Part shown: piece by piece, positions 16,931-26,207 of the stretch | Position numbering within the stretch: the stretch's first letter is position 1 | Layout of the letters: every line of letters starts with the position of its first letter | NCBI GenBank assembly: GCA_016874035.1 | Contig: VGVM01000012.1 | Coordinates: 1-53,023 of the forward strand | Length of the DNA stretch: 53,023 bases | Direction: 5' to 3' | Source of the DNA: Gemmatimonadota bacterium | GTDB lineage: Bacteria; Gemmatimonadota; Gemmatimonadetes; Gemmatimonadales; Gemmatimonadaceae | Program-made: the position numbers and the translations under genes | Notes under the pieces: generated by a model | The model's input: the letters and a program-made list of their open reading frames with translations, nothing else | Database searches by the model: none | What the model was told of the DNA's origin: nothing

Positions 16931-17161
16931 GTGACTACTGTCGCCGCTGACTGCTTCGAAGCTGCCCCCGGGTCGGGCTCATGGCGTTCGACGCGGTGAG
17001 CGGTCGCTGCTTGCACGCGAACGCGGCCGCCGAGGCGATCACGTTGGTCGCGCGCGACGACCTCCTGGCGTCGGATCTCTGGGCGCTCCCCGCGTGGTGC
17101 GATTCGGCGGTGGTACGCACGGCCGAACGCGCGCTGTTGTCCGGCGCGCCTCGAGGAACAA
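16931..17161 (+). pseudogene. Frame-disrupted PAS-domain remnant of the adjacent hybrid kinase
   Basis: Starting at GTG 16931, one frame encodes a PAS-like start (TTVAADCFEAAP) but hits TGA at 16997-16999. PAS-like coding then continues in another frame from about 16972 (VGLMAFDAVSGRCLHANAAAEA ... TAERALLSGAP, to about 17150). Kinase coding then resumes in the first frame (RLEEQVRVAQKLEAV). The second half of the PAS fold (roughly 50-60 residues) is missing between ALLSGAP and RLEEQ. This looks like two frame changes plus an internal deletion. Sequencing error could explain the frame changes, but not the missing PAS half. Confidence 0.6.
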
Positions 17162-18268
17162 GTGCGCGTGGCGCAAAAACTCGAGGCGGTGGCGCAACTC
17201 GCGGGCGGCGTCGCCCACGACTTCAACAACCTGCTGACCGTCATCTCCACCTACACGACGTTGCTGCTCGAGACGGCGCCGGCCGACGATCCCGCGCGCG
17301 AGGACCTGGGCGAAATCGCAAGCGCCGCGGAACGCGCCACGACGCTCACGTCGCAGCTGCTGGCGTTCGGTCGCCGGCAACTGCTTGCCCCGCGACTGCT
17401 CGACTTGAACGTGGTGATTCGCGACATGTCGGAGGTGCTGCGCCGGTTCCTTCCGGCGGGGATCGACCTGGACTTCGCGTTCGACGATTCGCTCGACCGT
17501 GTGTGGGCGGATCGAGGGCAGGTGGAGCAGGTCCTGCTCAACCTGATCCTGAACGCCCGCGACGCGATGCCCAATGGGGGGCGGCTGAGCGTCGCCACGC
17601 GAAACGTGGCGCAGGCGGGGAGCGGCGAACGGTGGGTGCTGCTCGATGTGCGCGATTCCGGCATGGGAATGGACGCGACGACGCAGGCGCGGATCTTCGA
17701 CCCGTTCTTCACGACCAAGCGCCCGGGCAAGGGAACCGGGCTTGGCCTCTCAACGGCGCTCGGAATCGTGCGTCAGAGCGGCGGCGACCTCGAGGTTGAA
17801 AGCGCCTTGGGCGCCGGTTGCCGCGTCACGATCCGACTCCCGGGTCTCGCCGCACCGGCGAACACCACGGGCCTGCGGAAACCCGCCGCGCCCATCGTGC
17901 ACAGCGGGCGCGTCCTGCTCGCCGAGGACGACGACGCGGTCCGCCGGATCGTCGCCCGTACGCTCGAGGCGACCGGCTACAGTGTCATCGCGGCCGCGGA
18001 CGGCGCCGCCGCGATCGCGGAAGCCAACGCCTGGCGTGAGGCGCCCCGCCTCCTCGTGACCGACTTGATCATGCCACGGGTTGGCGGCGCTGAACTTGCC
18101 TCAACACTGCGTCGGCGCTGGCCGGACTTACCGACGGTTTTCATTTCCGCGTATGCCTCGCCGGAGGCCTCCGGCGGGGCCGGCGACTTTCCCGGTGTGC
18201 TGCTCCACAAGCCATTTGTTCCCGCCGACATGATCCGCGCCGTCGAGGAGGCGCTGGCCGCCGCCTGA
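17162..18268 (+). CDS. Hybrid histidine kinase core (HisKA-HATPase-REC), N-terminus lost
   Basis: A 368-residue product if initiated at GTG 17162. The H-box LAGGVAHDFNNLL is close to the N-terminus. The HATPase domain has N-box LNLILNARDAMPNGG, G1 DVRDSGMGMD, F-box IFDPFFTTK and G2 GTGLGLSTALG. The C-terminal receiver has VLLAEDDDAVRRI, phosphoacceptor Asp in LVTDLIMP and Lys in LLHKPF. The coiled RLEEQ helix and the PAS domain expected upstream are out of frame or missing (see 16931-17161), so it is either a truncated functional kinase or a decaying one. It is divergent from the RR-EAL/RR pair, its probable partners. Confidence 0.75.
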   Translation: MRVAQKLEAVAQLAGGVAHDFNNLLTVISTYTTLLLETAPADDPAREDLGEIASAAERATTLTSQLLAFGRRQLLAPRLLDLNVVIRDMSEVLRRFLPAGIDLDFAFDDSLDRVWADRGQVEQVLLNLILNARDAMPNGGRLSVATRNVAQAGSGERWVLLDVRDSGMGMDATTQARIFDPFFTTKRPGKGTGLGLSTALGIVRQSGGDLEVESALGAGCRVTIRLPGLAAPANTTGLRKPAAPIVHSGRVLLAEDDDAVRRIVARTLEATGYSVIAAADGAAAIAEANAWREAPRLLVTDLIMPRVGGAELASTLRRRWPDLPTVFISAYASPEASGGAGDFPGVLLHKPFVPADMIRAVEEALAAA

Positions 18269-18444
18269 GCCCCCGCGTATCTTCCGCTTGCGTTCGCTGA
18301 TCGTGACGTAGGTGCAAGCCGCATAGGGAGTTAGCCCACTCCACCGCGCGCCCTTCGACGGCGCCCGGCCGGGTGGTACACCGACCCTCCACGGTTTCGA
18401 CTACGCCCGCATCGCAGCGTGCAGGTTCACTGATACGCGGGGCT
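18268..18444 (+). ncRNA. Candidate structured RNA upstream of rny (6S-like architecture)
   Basis: CCCCGCGTATC (18271-18281) is exactly complementary to GATACGCGGGG (18432-18442). Inside that closing helix, CTTGC (18287-18291) pairs with GCAGG (18421-18425) and CGCTG (18295-18299) with CAGCG (18415-18419). Small internal loops separate them, giving one long imperfect stem. A central unpaired region and an apical arm (CCACC 18341-18345/GGTGG 18372-18376, then GCGCC/GGCGC) follow. Size (about 175 bases), one long bulged rod and a zapA-side location resemble 6S RNA. No sequence signature proves it, and it could instead be an rny leader. No T-run terminator is seen after it. Confidence 0.45.
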
Positions 18445-18494
18445 GGTCACGTGGTCCTTCATTCGAGGCCCGCCGCCGCTGCGAGGCCATACGT

Positions 18495-20084
18495 ATGACT
18501 GGACTGGAAATTCTCGCGATCGCGCTCGCCGGGTTTGGCGTGCTGGGAGCCACGATCGCCTTTGTGGTGGGACGGAAGACCGGACGGGACGCCGAACTGC
18601 GCGCCCGCAAGGCGGCCGGCGATACCGCCGAGGAACTGAGCCGCCGGATGCTGGCCGAGGCCTCGCGCGACGCGGACGGCCTTCGCAAGCAGGCCATCCT
18701 CACGGGGAAGGAAGAGGCCATGCGCCTGCGCGAGGAGTGGGAGGCCGACGCGCGGCGGCGTCGCGAGGAGATCGAGCGCGAGGAGAAGCGCCTGCAGGAA
18801 CGCGAAGGCGTGCTCGACCGGAAGTTCGACGTCATCGAAACGCGCGACAAGGACATCGGGCGCCGCGCCAGCGACCTGGGCCGGAAGGAAAAGGCCGTCG
18901 AAGAAAGGCAGTCGGAACTGGACCGCATCGTCGCGGACGAGCGACGCCGGCTGGAGCAGATGGCCGGCATGTCGGCGACCGAGGCCAAGGCCGAGCTGAT
19001 CCGTCGCATCGAGGAAGAGGCCCACGCCGACGCCGCGAACCGGATGCGCGAGATTCGCGAAGCGGCAAAGCGGAATGCCGACCGTGAAGCGCGGAAGATC
19101 GTCGCGCTCGCCGTACAGCGGATCGCGGCCGAGCACACGGCGGAAACCACGGTCAGCGCCGTGTCGCTCCCCAAGGATGACATGAAGGGACGGATCATCG
19201 GCCGCGAGGGCCGGAATATCCGCGCCTTCGAGTTGGCCACGGGCGTGGACGTCATCATTGACGACACGCCGGACACGGTGGTCGTCTCGTGTTTCGACCC
19301 GGTGCGCCGTGAGGTCGCGCGGCTGGCCCTCGAGAAACTCGTGGCCGATGGCCGGATCCACCCGGGCCGCATCGAGGAGGTCGTCGAGAAGTCCCGCAAG
19401 GAAGTGGAGGCGGGCATCATCGAATCCGGCGAGCGCGCGGCCTACGACGTAAACGTGCACGGCCTCCACCCCGAGCTCATCAAGCTGGTCGGCCGCATGA
19501 AGTGGCGCACCAGCTACGGCCAGAACATCCTGCAACATTCGAAGGAAGTGGCGTGGCTCGCCGGTATCATGGCCGAGGAGCTCGGGCTCGACGCCGCGCT
19601 GGCCCGCCGCGGTGCGCTGCTGCACGACGTCGGCAAGGTGCTGACGCACGAGCACGAGGGCACGCACGTGCAGCTGGGCGTCGAAGTGGCGACCAAGTAC
19701 GGGGAGAACCCGCTCGTCGTCAACTGCATCGCCGCGCACCACGACGATGTCCCGCACGAGTCCGAGGTGAGCGTCCTGGTCCAGGCCTCGGATGCGATCT
19801 CAGGTTCCCGGCCCGGCGCGCGGCGCGAAGCGTTCGAGACCTACGTCAAGCGGCTCGAGGGACTCGAGAAGATCGCGTCGAGTTATCGCGGTGTGGACCG
19901 CGTGTTCGCGATCCAGGCGGGCCGCGAGATCCGCGTGATCGTGAATCCCGAGGACGTGGACGACGCGCGCATGCAGACGCTGACGGAGGAGATCGCGCGC
20001 CGCGTCGAGACCGAGTTGCAGTATCCGGGCCAGATCAAGGTGGTCGCGATCCGCGAAAAGAGGGCCATGGACATTGCACGCTGA
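18495..20084 (+). CDS. rny: Ribonuclease Y
   Basis: A 529-residue membrane-anchored endoribonuclease that initiates mRNA decay. An N-terminal transmembrane helix (about 5-24) is followed by a long charged coiled coil (about 30-200). A KH RNA-binding domain follows ([19 protein letters not shown]). The HD phosphohydrolase domain has the HD pair in LLHDVGKV and HEHEGTHV and AAHHDD downstream. Length and architecture are standard. The region upstream is a probable structured RNA. The 3' end overlaps folD by 11 bases. Confidence 0.96.
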   Translation: MTGLEILAIALAGFGVLGATIAFVVGRKTGRDAELRARKAAGDTAEELSRRMLAEASRDADGLRKQAILTGKEEAMRLREEWEADARRRREEIEREEKRLQEREGVLDRKFDVIETRDKDIGRRASDLGRKEKAVEERQSELDRIVADERRRLEQMAGMSATEAKAELIRRIEEEAHADAANRMREIREAAKRNADREARKIVALAVQRIAAEHTAETTVSAVSLPKDDMKGRIIGREGRNIRAFELATGVDVIIDDTPDTVVVSCFDPVRREVARLALEKLVADGRIHPGRIEEVVEKSRKEVEAGIIESGERAAYDVNVHGLHPELIKLVGRMKWRTSYGQNILQHSKEVAWLAGIMAEELGLDAALARRGALLHDVGKVLTHEHEGTHVQLGVEVATKYGENPLVVNCIAAHHDDVPHESEVSVLVQASDAISGSRPGARREAFETYVKRLEGLEKIASSYRGVDRVFAIQAGREIRVIVNPEDVDDARMQTLTEEIARRVETELQYPGQIKVVAIREKRAMDIAR

Positions 20085-20976
20085 ACTGATTGACGGCGTC
20101 GCCGTCTCGAAGAAGATCCGCGACGAAGTCGCCGCCCGGTGCGCCGCGCTGGCCGCGCGCGGGGTGGTGCCCGGACTGACGGTCGTGCTCGTGGGTGATG
20201 ATGCCGCGAGCGCCGTGTACGTACGGAACAAGGAGAAGCAGAGCGTCGAGGCCGGCATGAAGGGCGAGACCATTCGCCTCCCGGCCAGCACGTCCCAGGA
20301 GGAGCTGCTCGCCGTCGTGGATCGGCTCAATGCGGATCCCGCGGTCCACGGGATCCTCGTGCAGATGCCGCTCCCCAAGCAGATCGACCCGCAGACGGTG
20401 ATCCGGCGACTCGCGCCGCACAAGGACGTGGATGGATTCCATCCGGTGAACGTCGGCAAGGTGCTGATCGGGGAAAAGGACGGGTTTGCGCCTTGCACAC
20501 CCGCCGGCGTCCAGATGCTGCTGCAGGAATACGGTGTGGACACGGGCGGCAAGCACGTGGTGATCATCGGCCGGAGCAACATCGTCGGCAAGCCGATGGC
20601 GTCGCTCCTGATCCAGCCCGGCAAGGGTGGCGATGCGACGGTGACGATCTGCCATTCGCGGACGCCGGATCTCTCGTGGCACACCAAGCGGGCCGACATC
20701 GTGATCGCCGCGGTGGGCCGGCCGGGAACGGTGACCGGCGACATGCTGAAGCCGGGCGCGGTGGTCATTGACGTCGGGATCAACCGGATTGCCGACCCCA
20801 CGACCAAGTCCGGGGCACGGCTCGTCGGCGACGTGGACTTCGAGTCGGCGCGCTTGACGGCCTCGAAGATCACGCCGGTGCCCGGTGGGGTCGGCCAGAT
20901 GACGATCGCCCTGCTGCTCCGGAACACCGTTCGCGCCGCGGAACAGTCCATCCCAGCCGCGACGGTGGCGGGCTGA
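20074..20976 (+). CDS. folD: Bifunctional methylene-THF dehydrogenase/methenyl-THF cyclohydrolase FolD
   Basis: A 300-residue protein that interconverts 5,10-methylene-, methenyl- and 10-formyl-tetrahydrofolate. The catalytic Tyr/Lys are in YVRNKEKQ. Substrate-site motifs are GILVQMPLP and [10 protein letters not shown]; the Rossmann motif is [13 protein letters not shown] and the C-terminal signature [10 protein letters not shown]. The start appears to be TTG 20074, within the end of rny, giving [15 protein letters not shown]. No better in-frame start is available. The stop overlaps the xseA ATG. Confidence 0.95.
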   Translation: MHAELIDGVAVSKKIRDEVAARCAALAARGVVPGLTVVLVGDDAASAVYVRNKEKQSVEAGMKGETIRLPASTSQEELLAVVDRLNADPAVHGILVQMPLPKQIDPQTVIRRLAPHKDVDGFHPVNVGKVLIGEKDGFAPCTPAGVQMLLQEYGVDTGGKHVVIIGRSNIVGKPMASLLIQPGKGGDATVTICHSRTPDLSWHTKRADIVIAAVGRPGTVTGDMLKPGAVVIDVGINRIADPTTKSGARLVGDVDFESARLTASKITPVPGGVGQMTIALLLRNTVRAAEQSIPAATVAG

Positions 20977-22256
20977 TGCCGGCGAAGCAAGCGGCCGAGG
21001 CGGTGCCGGGTTCGTCGCAGGAGCATGCGCTGACGGTCAGCGCGCTCAACGCGGCGATCCGCGACACGGTGGAGGGATTCCTGCCTCCGGTCTGGCTTGC
21101 GGGGGAGGTGTCGTCGTTCAAGGTCCACCAGGGCGGGCACTGGTACTTCACCCTGAAGGATGTGGACGGCTCCTCGCTGGATTGCGTCATCTGGTCGAGC
21201 CAGACGGCGGCGTTTCCGGCGCAGCCGGAGATCGGGATGCGGGTCTTCGCGTTCGGGCAGCTCTCGGTCTGGGTCAAGACGAACCGCGTGCAGTTCAAGG
21301 TTCGCAAGCTCGAGGATCAGGGCGAAGGGATCTGGCGCAAGGCGTTCGAGAAGACGCGCGCGGCGCTGGAGCGCGACGGCTTGCTCGACCCGGCCCGCAA
21401 GCGTGCCATCCCGCGTTTCCCCCGCACGGTGGGCGTGATCACCAGCGCGAGTGGCGCGGCAGTCCACGACATCGTGTCCGTGATCAGGCGCCGGAATCGC
21501 GCGATCCACGTCGTCATCATCCCGGCGGCCGTGCAGGGCGACGGCGCCGCGGAATCGCTCGTGGCGGCGCTCGCGCGCGCGGCGCGGTGGCGCGAGGCCG
21601 ATGTGCTGATCGTCGGCCGCGGCGGTGGGTCGAGGGAAGATCTCTGGTGCTTCAATGATGAACGCGTGGCGCGGGCGCTCGCGGCGTCGCCGATCCCGAC
21701 CGTCAGCGCTGTCGGGCACGAGTCGGACGTGACAATCGCCGATTTCGTGGCGGATCTCCGCGCGCCGACGCCGAGCGCGGCGGCGGAACTCGTCGCGCCG
21801 CTGCTCGATGACCTCGCGCGCGAACTCGCGCGGCTGCACCGCTCGCTTATTCAGGGGCTCGAACGGCGCGCTTCGGACGGCCGCAAGCGACTCGCGCGCG
21901 CCGTGACCGGACTGGTCGGGCGCGGGGCGCTGATGATCGAACGCCGCCGCGCCCGCGTCGAGCGATCGGGCGATCTCCGACAGCGCGTTGCGCGACTCAT
22001 CCAGCGCCGACGCGACCGCGTCGCGTCACTTTCGGCGACCCTCAATGCCCTGTCACCGCTGGCCGTGCTCGGCCGCGGCTACGCCGCGGCATTCCTGGCC
22101 GCGGGCGGGCCGCTCGTTTCGGTGGGCCAGGTGTCGGTCGGCGCCGCGCTCCGCCTCGTGGTGCGCGACGGCGACCTCGATGCGACGGTCGGCGCCGTGC
22201 GAGCGCAGCCGGGCCGCGAACACGCAACCGTACCCCGTTCGGGAGCACCGGCATGA
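20976..22256 (+). CDS. xseA: Exodeoxyribonuclease VII large subunit
   Basis: A 426-residue protein with an N-terminal OB domain (LTVSALNAAIRDTVE..., VWLAGEVSSFKVHQGGHWYFTLKD) and the catalytic domain (GVITSASGAAVHDIV, VGRGGGSREDLWCFNDE, SAVGHESDVTIADFVAD, RAPTPSAAAEL). A coiled-coil arm that recruits XseB follows. It cleaves ssDNA into oligonucleotides. It overlaps folD by one base and xseB by four. Confidence 0.95.
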   Translation: MPAKQAAEAVPGSSQEHALTVSALNAAIRDTVEGFLPPVWLAGEVSSFKVHQGGHWYFTLKDVDGSSLDCVIWSSQTAAFPAQPEIGMRVFAFGQLSVWVKTNRVQFKVRKLEDQGEGIWRKAFEKTRAALERDGLLDPARKRAIPRFPRTVGVITSASGAAVHDIVSVIRRRNRAIHVVIIPAAVQGDGAAESLVAALARAARWREADVLIVGRGGGSREDLWCFNDERVARALAASPIPTVSAVGHESDVTIADFVADLRAPTPSAAAELVAPLLDDLARELARLHRSLIQGLERRASDGRKRLARAVTGLVGRGALMIERRRARVERSGDLRQRVARLIQRRRDRVASLSATLNALSPLAVLGRGYAAAFLAAGGPLVSVGQVSVGAALRLVVRDGDLDATVGAVRAQPGREHATVPRSGAPA

Positions 22257-22486
22257 AGCAAGCGACGTTTGAGCAACAGGTGACGCGGCTCGAGAAGATC
22301 GCCGAATCCCTCGAACGCGCCGACGTTCCGTTGGACGAGGCGATGAAGCTCTTTGAGGAAGGGATCGTACTGCTCCGGGCCGCCCAGGCCACGCTGGCCG
22401 ATGCCGACGGACGCGTCAAGGAGCTCGTCGAGCGCGCCGACGGGGCGTTGGACACTGTGGAGCGCGGCGGGAACGCCGACGACTGA
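22253..22486 (+). CDS. xseB: Exodeoxyribonuclease VII small subunit
   Basis: A 77-residue helical protein with the XseB pattern FEQQVTRLEKIAESLERADVPLDEAMKLFEEG. It forms the small-subunit collar on XseA. ATGA overlap with xseA and a one-base overlap with ispA indicate tight translational coupling. Confidence 0.93.
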   Translation: MKQATFEQQVTRLEKIAESLERADVPLDEAMKLFEEGIVLLRAAQATLADADGRVKELVERADGALDTVERGGNADD

Positions 22487-23394
22487 TGGTCGCCGCCGTG
22501 GCATCTCCCTCGCCGATGTCGTTCGACACGGAGCGCGATGCGGTCGGTCGCGCCCTGGCGGCGCTGGGCGCGCATGCCGATCGCTGCCTCGAGCCTCGCG
22601 TGGGCGCGGCGGTGCGGTATGCGCTGTCGGGCGCGGGCAAGCGGCTGCGCGGTGTCCTGGTCGTGGCCGCGTATCGCGCCGTGGGCGGCCGATCCGACGT
22701 GAGCGCGCTCGGCGCCGCCGTCGAAGCCGTGCACGCGTACTCGCTTGTGCACGATGACCTGCCGTGCATGGACGATGACGATGTGCGCCGCGGACGGCCG
22801 ACCGTCCACCGCGTGCATGGCGTTCGCACTGCCGCGGCCGCGGGGCTGGCCATGGTTCCGCTGGCGGCTCGCGCGGCCGCCGATGCGGCGCGGTCGTTGG
22901 GGCTCGACGTGGGAGTGCAGAGTGAGATCGTGCGCGTGCTCATGCAGGCCTCGGGTGCGGGCGGGATGATCGGCGGTCAGTTGCTCGACCTCCAGGCGGA
23001 AGGGCTGGTCCTCGATGCCGCCGGTCTTGAGCGGGTGCATCGGCTCAAGACGGGTGCGCTGATCGGCGCGGCGGTACGGCTCGGCGGGTTGGCGGCCAAC
23101 GCGCCGGCCTCCACCATGGCTGCCCTCGCGGGCTACGGCGACGCGGTCGGGCTCGCGTTCCAGATCGCCGACGATGTGCTGGACATCACGGCGACCACGT
23201 CGCAGTTGGGCAAGACTGCGGGGAAGGACGTCGCCCATGGCAAGAACACCTATCCCTCGGTTTTCGGGCTGGATGGCGCTCGCGCGCGCGCGATCGCCCT
23301 CGCAGACCACGCCTGCGACGCCCTCCGCGCCGGCGGAATCCAGTCCGCCGAGCTCGAATACCTGGCCCGCTACGCGGTCGCGAGGCCGTCGTGA
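22486..23394 (+). CDS. ispA: Polyprenyl (farnesyl/geranylgeranyl) diphosphate synthase
   Basis: A 302-residue trans-prenyltransferase. The substrate-binding first Asp-rich motif is HDDLPCMDDDDVRRG; the second is FQIADDVLD. The GKRLRG motif near the N-terminus and KTGAL are also present. The xseB-ispA-dxs context favours a short-chain farnesyl diphosphate synthase feeding isoprenoid and quinone synthesis, but product length cannot be fixed by eye. It may start at ATG 22486 or at the internal ATG 22516. Confidence 0.88.
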   Translation: MVAAVASPSPMSFDTERDAVGRALAALGAHADRCLEPRVGAAVRYALSGAGKRLRGVLVVAAYRAVGGRSDVSALGAAVEAVHAYSLVHDDLPCMDDDDVRRGRPTVHRVHGVRTAAAAGLAMVPLAARAAADAARSLGLDVGVQSEIVRVLMQASGAGGMIGGQLLDLQAEGLVLDAAGLERVHRLKTGALIGAAVRLGGLAANAPASTMAALAGYGDAVGLAFQIADDVLDITATTSQLGKTAGKDVAHGKNTYPSVFGLDGARARAIALADHACDALRAGGIQSAELEYLARYAVARPS

Positions 23395-23427
23395 CACCTT
23401 TGCCGCAACGAGGCGGTACCATTCTGC

Positions 23428-25329
23428 ATGGCTGACCTGACGCACCTGAACCGCATCAATGGTCCCGTCGACCTGAAGTCGCTCCCAGTCGAGCAGCTGC
23501 AGGCGGTCGCGGACGACGTGCGCGCTTTCCTCATTGAGACATGCTCCAAAACCGGCGGTCATATCGGCGCCGGTCTCGGCGTTGTCGAGCTGACCGTGGC
23601 GCTCCACTACGTGTTCGACGCGCCCCGCGACCAGATCGTCTGGGACGTCGGGCATCAGGGGTACCCGCACAAGGTGCTCACCGGACGCGCGGGCCGAATG
23701 CACACGCTTCGGCAGGAGGGCGGGCTCTCCGGCTTCCTCAAGCGCTCGGAGAGCACCTACGATTCGTTTGGTGCCGGGCACGCGGCGACCTCGATTTCGG
23801 CCGCGTACGGCATGGCCGTCGGGCGCGACCTGCGCGGCGAGGACTTCAAGGTTGTCGCCGTGATCGGCGACGGCTCGCTTGGCTCCGGGCTCGCGTACGA
23901 AGGACTCAACAACGCCGGCGCATCGCACCGCGACATGATCGTCGTGCTGAACGACAATGAAATGTCCATCGCGCCAAACGTGGGTGCGATGCATAAGTAC
24001 CTCACGTCCGTGCAGCGGAACTCCCTGTATAACCGCATACGGAACAAGATCGGCGAGCTTGCGCGCCAGGCGTCGGGACCGTTCGAGGGCGCCGAGCGCC
24101 TGCTCCACAAGTGGGAAGAGAGCCTTAAGGCGTTCCTGACGCCCGGCGTGCTCTTCGAGGAGCTCGGCTTCCGCTACTTCGGCCCTATTGACGGCCATGA
24201 CATCCCGCAGATGGTGAGTACGCTGGCCGCGTTGCGCGACATGAAGGGAACGATCCTCTTCCATGTCATCACGCAGAAGGGGAAGGGGTTCCCGGCCGGC
24301 GAGCACGGTGAGAAGTGGCACGCGCTGCCGCCCGGGCATGACCCGGCCACGGGGCAGCAGCTGAAGGCCTCGACCGCAAATGCGAACTACACGGCGGTGT
24401 TCGGGAACGGGCTCGCCGAGCTGATGCGCGAGGATCCGCGCATCGCCGTGCTCACCGCCGCTATGCCCAGCGGCACGGGTACGTCGGTCGTGGCGAAGGC
24501 GCATCCGCAGCGGTTCTTCGATGTCGGCATTGCGGAAGGCCACGCCATCACGATGGCCGCCGGCATGGCGACATGCGGCGTGAAGCCGGTCGCGGTGATC
24601 TACTCGACATTCCTGCAGCGCGCCTACGACAACATCATCCACGATGTCGCCATCCAGCACCTGCCGGTCGTGATGTGCATGGACCGCGCGGGCCTGGTGG
24701 GCGAGGACGGCGAGACGCATGCGGGGCTGTACGACATCGCGTACATGCTCGCGGTGCCGGGCATGACCGTGATGGCGCCGAAGGACGGTCGTGAGATGCT
24801 CGGGCTGCTCCGGACGGCTGTCGCCCACGACAGCGGCCCGTCGTGCCTGCGATATCCGCGTGACGCCGCGCCCGACATCGTGCCGCCGATCGCCGAGATC
24901 CCAGCGGTACCGTACGCCAGTTGGGAGATGCTGCGGCAGGGAAGCGAGGTGGCGATCCTGGCGGTCGGCACGATGGTGTTGCCGTCGCTCGAGGCGGCGA
25001 CCGCGCTTGCGGCCGACGGATTCGACGTGTCGGTCGTCAACTGCCGGTTCGTGAAGCCCTACGACGCGGCTATGCTCGCGACGCTGGTGGCGACGCACAA
25101 GGCGCTGCTCGTTGTCGAGGAGGGAACGGTGGTCAACGGCTTTGGCGCGATGATTGCCGCTGAGGTCGGGCGGCTCGACGCCACGGTGCGTGTGGGTGTG
25201 CACGGCGTCCCGGACCGGATCATCTACGCGGCGGCCAGGGCGCGACAACTCGCCGAGTGCGGGCTGAACCCTGCGGGAATTGCCGACCGCGTGCGCGCGC
25301 TCCACGGCACGGAAGCGGCCGTCGGCTGA
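23428..25329 (+). CDS. dxs: 1-deoxy-D-xylulose-5-phosphate synthase
   Basis: A 633-residue thiamine-diphosphate enzyme condensing pyruvate and glyceraldehyde-3-phosphate, the first step of the MEP isoprenoid pathway. Visible are WDVGHQGYPHKVLTGR, the ThDP-binding segment GDGSLGSGLAYEGLNNAG (about 149-166) and the transketolase central region (FFDVGIAEGHAITMAAGMA). CMDRAGLVGEDGETHAG and a C-terminal domain follow. It sits 33 bases after ispA; its stop overlaps nadK. The ThDP motif has Ser/Leu where many Dxs proteins have Ala/Thr, a mild variation. Confidence 0.95.
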   Translation: MADLTHLNRINGPVDLKSLPVEQLQAVADDVRAFLIETCSKTGGHIGAGLGVVELTVALHYVFDAPRDQIVWDVGHQGYPHKVLTGRAGRMHTLRQEGGLSGFLKRSESTYDSFGAGHAATSISAAYGMAVGRDLRGEDFKVVAVIGDGSLGSGLAYEGLNNAGASHRDMIVVLNDNEMSIAPNVGAMHKYLTSVQRNSLYNRIRNKIGELARQASGPFEGAERLLHKWEESLKAFLTPGVLFEELGFRYFGPIDGHDIPQMVSTLAALRDMKGTILFHVITQKGKGFPAGEHGEKWHALPPGHDPATGQQLKASTANANYTAVFGNGLAELMREDPRIAVLTAAMPSGTGTSVVAKAHPQRFFDVGIAEGHAITMAAGMATCGVKPVAVIYSTFLQRAYDNIIHDVAIQHLPVVMCMDRAGLVGEDGETHAGLYDIAYMLAVPGMTVMAPKDGREMLGLLRTAVAHDSGPSCLRYPRDAAPDIVPPIAEIPAVPYASWEMLRQGSEVAILAVGTMVLPSLEAATALAADGFDVSVVNCRFVKPYDAAMLATLVATHKALLVVEEGTVVNGFGAMIAAEVGRLDATVRVGVHGVPDRIIYAAARARQLAECGLNPAGIADRVRALHGTEAAVG

Positions 25330-26189
25330 TGCGACTCGGCGTCTTCGGCCACCGGGAGTATCAGGGACTCGCCGATGTCGTCGGGATGCTCGAGCGCGAG
25401 GCGCCGCGCCTTGGGATCGAACTGCTGGTCGAGCCGGACCTTAAGTCGGTGTTGCCGTCGGCGCGTGCGCTGACGGATGCGAGCGAGGTGGACGCGGTCG
25501 TCACGCTTGGCGGTGACGGGACCTTTCTCCGTGCCGCGCGGTTCATGGACGGCGCGCCGGTGCCGGTGCTTGGCGTCAACCTCGGCCGCCTGGGGTACCT
25601 GACGGGCTGTTCGGTACGTGAGTTCCCGCGCGTCCTGCAGCGCCTGGCCAAGGGCACGGTGGTGATCGAAGACCGGATGGCACTCGATGCGACGACCGGT
25701 CCGCCCGGCGGAGAGCCCGTCGCGCGCCTCCGGGCCCTCAACGACGTGGTGCTCCATAAAGGCGGGTTCGCGCGCGTCCTCCGGATGCGGCTCTTCGTGG
25801 ATGGCGACGAAGTCGGCGTGCTCGCCGGCGACGGGATCGTGATTTCGACGCCGACCGGCTCGACCGCCTATTCGATGTCGGCGGGCGGGCCGATCGTGGA
25901 GCCGACGGTCGAGTCCATCCTCGTGACACCGATCGCCGCGCACACGCTGTCCGTCCGCCCGTTGCTGCTGCGGCCCGCCGCGGTGATCACCGTGCAACCG
26001 GAAGATCCCCCTGGTGAGCTTTTGGTAACGGTGGACGGCCAGCCCGGGGCGAATGTTCCACCGGGGCATGCGCTCACGCTCCGCCGCGCCGAGCGGCCGG
26101 TCCGTCTGGTGCGAAACACCAGCGCGACGTTCTTTGCGCGGCTGCGGCGAAAACTGGGTTGGGGTGGTCTCGTCGAGCGCGACGACTGA
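25329..26189 (+). CDS. nadK: NAD kinase
   Basis: A 286-residue kinase making NADP+ from NAD+ and ATP or polyphosphate. Motifs present: LGGDGTFLRAAR with the catalytic Asp, GVNLGRLGYLT, NDVVLHKGG, and the glycine-rich TPTGSTAYSMSAGGPIV. ATG 25329 overlaps the dxs stop by one base. An in-frame upstream start lies inside dxs and gives no homologous residues. Confidence 0.95.
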   Translation: MRLGVFGHREYQGLADVVGMLEREAPRLGIELLVEPDLKSVLPSARALTDASEVDAVVTLGGDGTFLRAARFMDGAPVPVLGVNLGRLGYLTGCSVREFPRVLQRLAKGTVVIEDRMALDATTGPPGGEPVARLRALNDVVLHKGGFARVLRMRLFVDGDEVGVLAGDGIVISTPTGSTAYSMSAGGPIVEPTVESILVTPIAAHTLSVRPLLLRPAAVITVQPEDPPGELLVTVDGQPGANVPPGHALTLRRAERPVRLVRNTSATFFARLRRKLGWGGLVERDD

Positions 26190-26207
26190 CACGAGGAGTC
26201 TTGTTCG

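Noticed and set aside
22042-25305. 1087-codon minus-strand open frame opposite xseA, xseB, ispA and dxs
   Set aside because: No recognisable domains and typical shadow composition. The four plus-strand genes fill the region with clear catalytic motifs.
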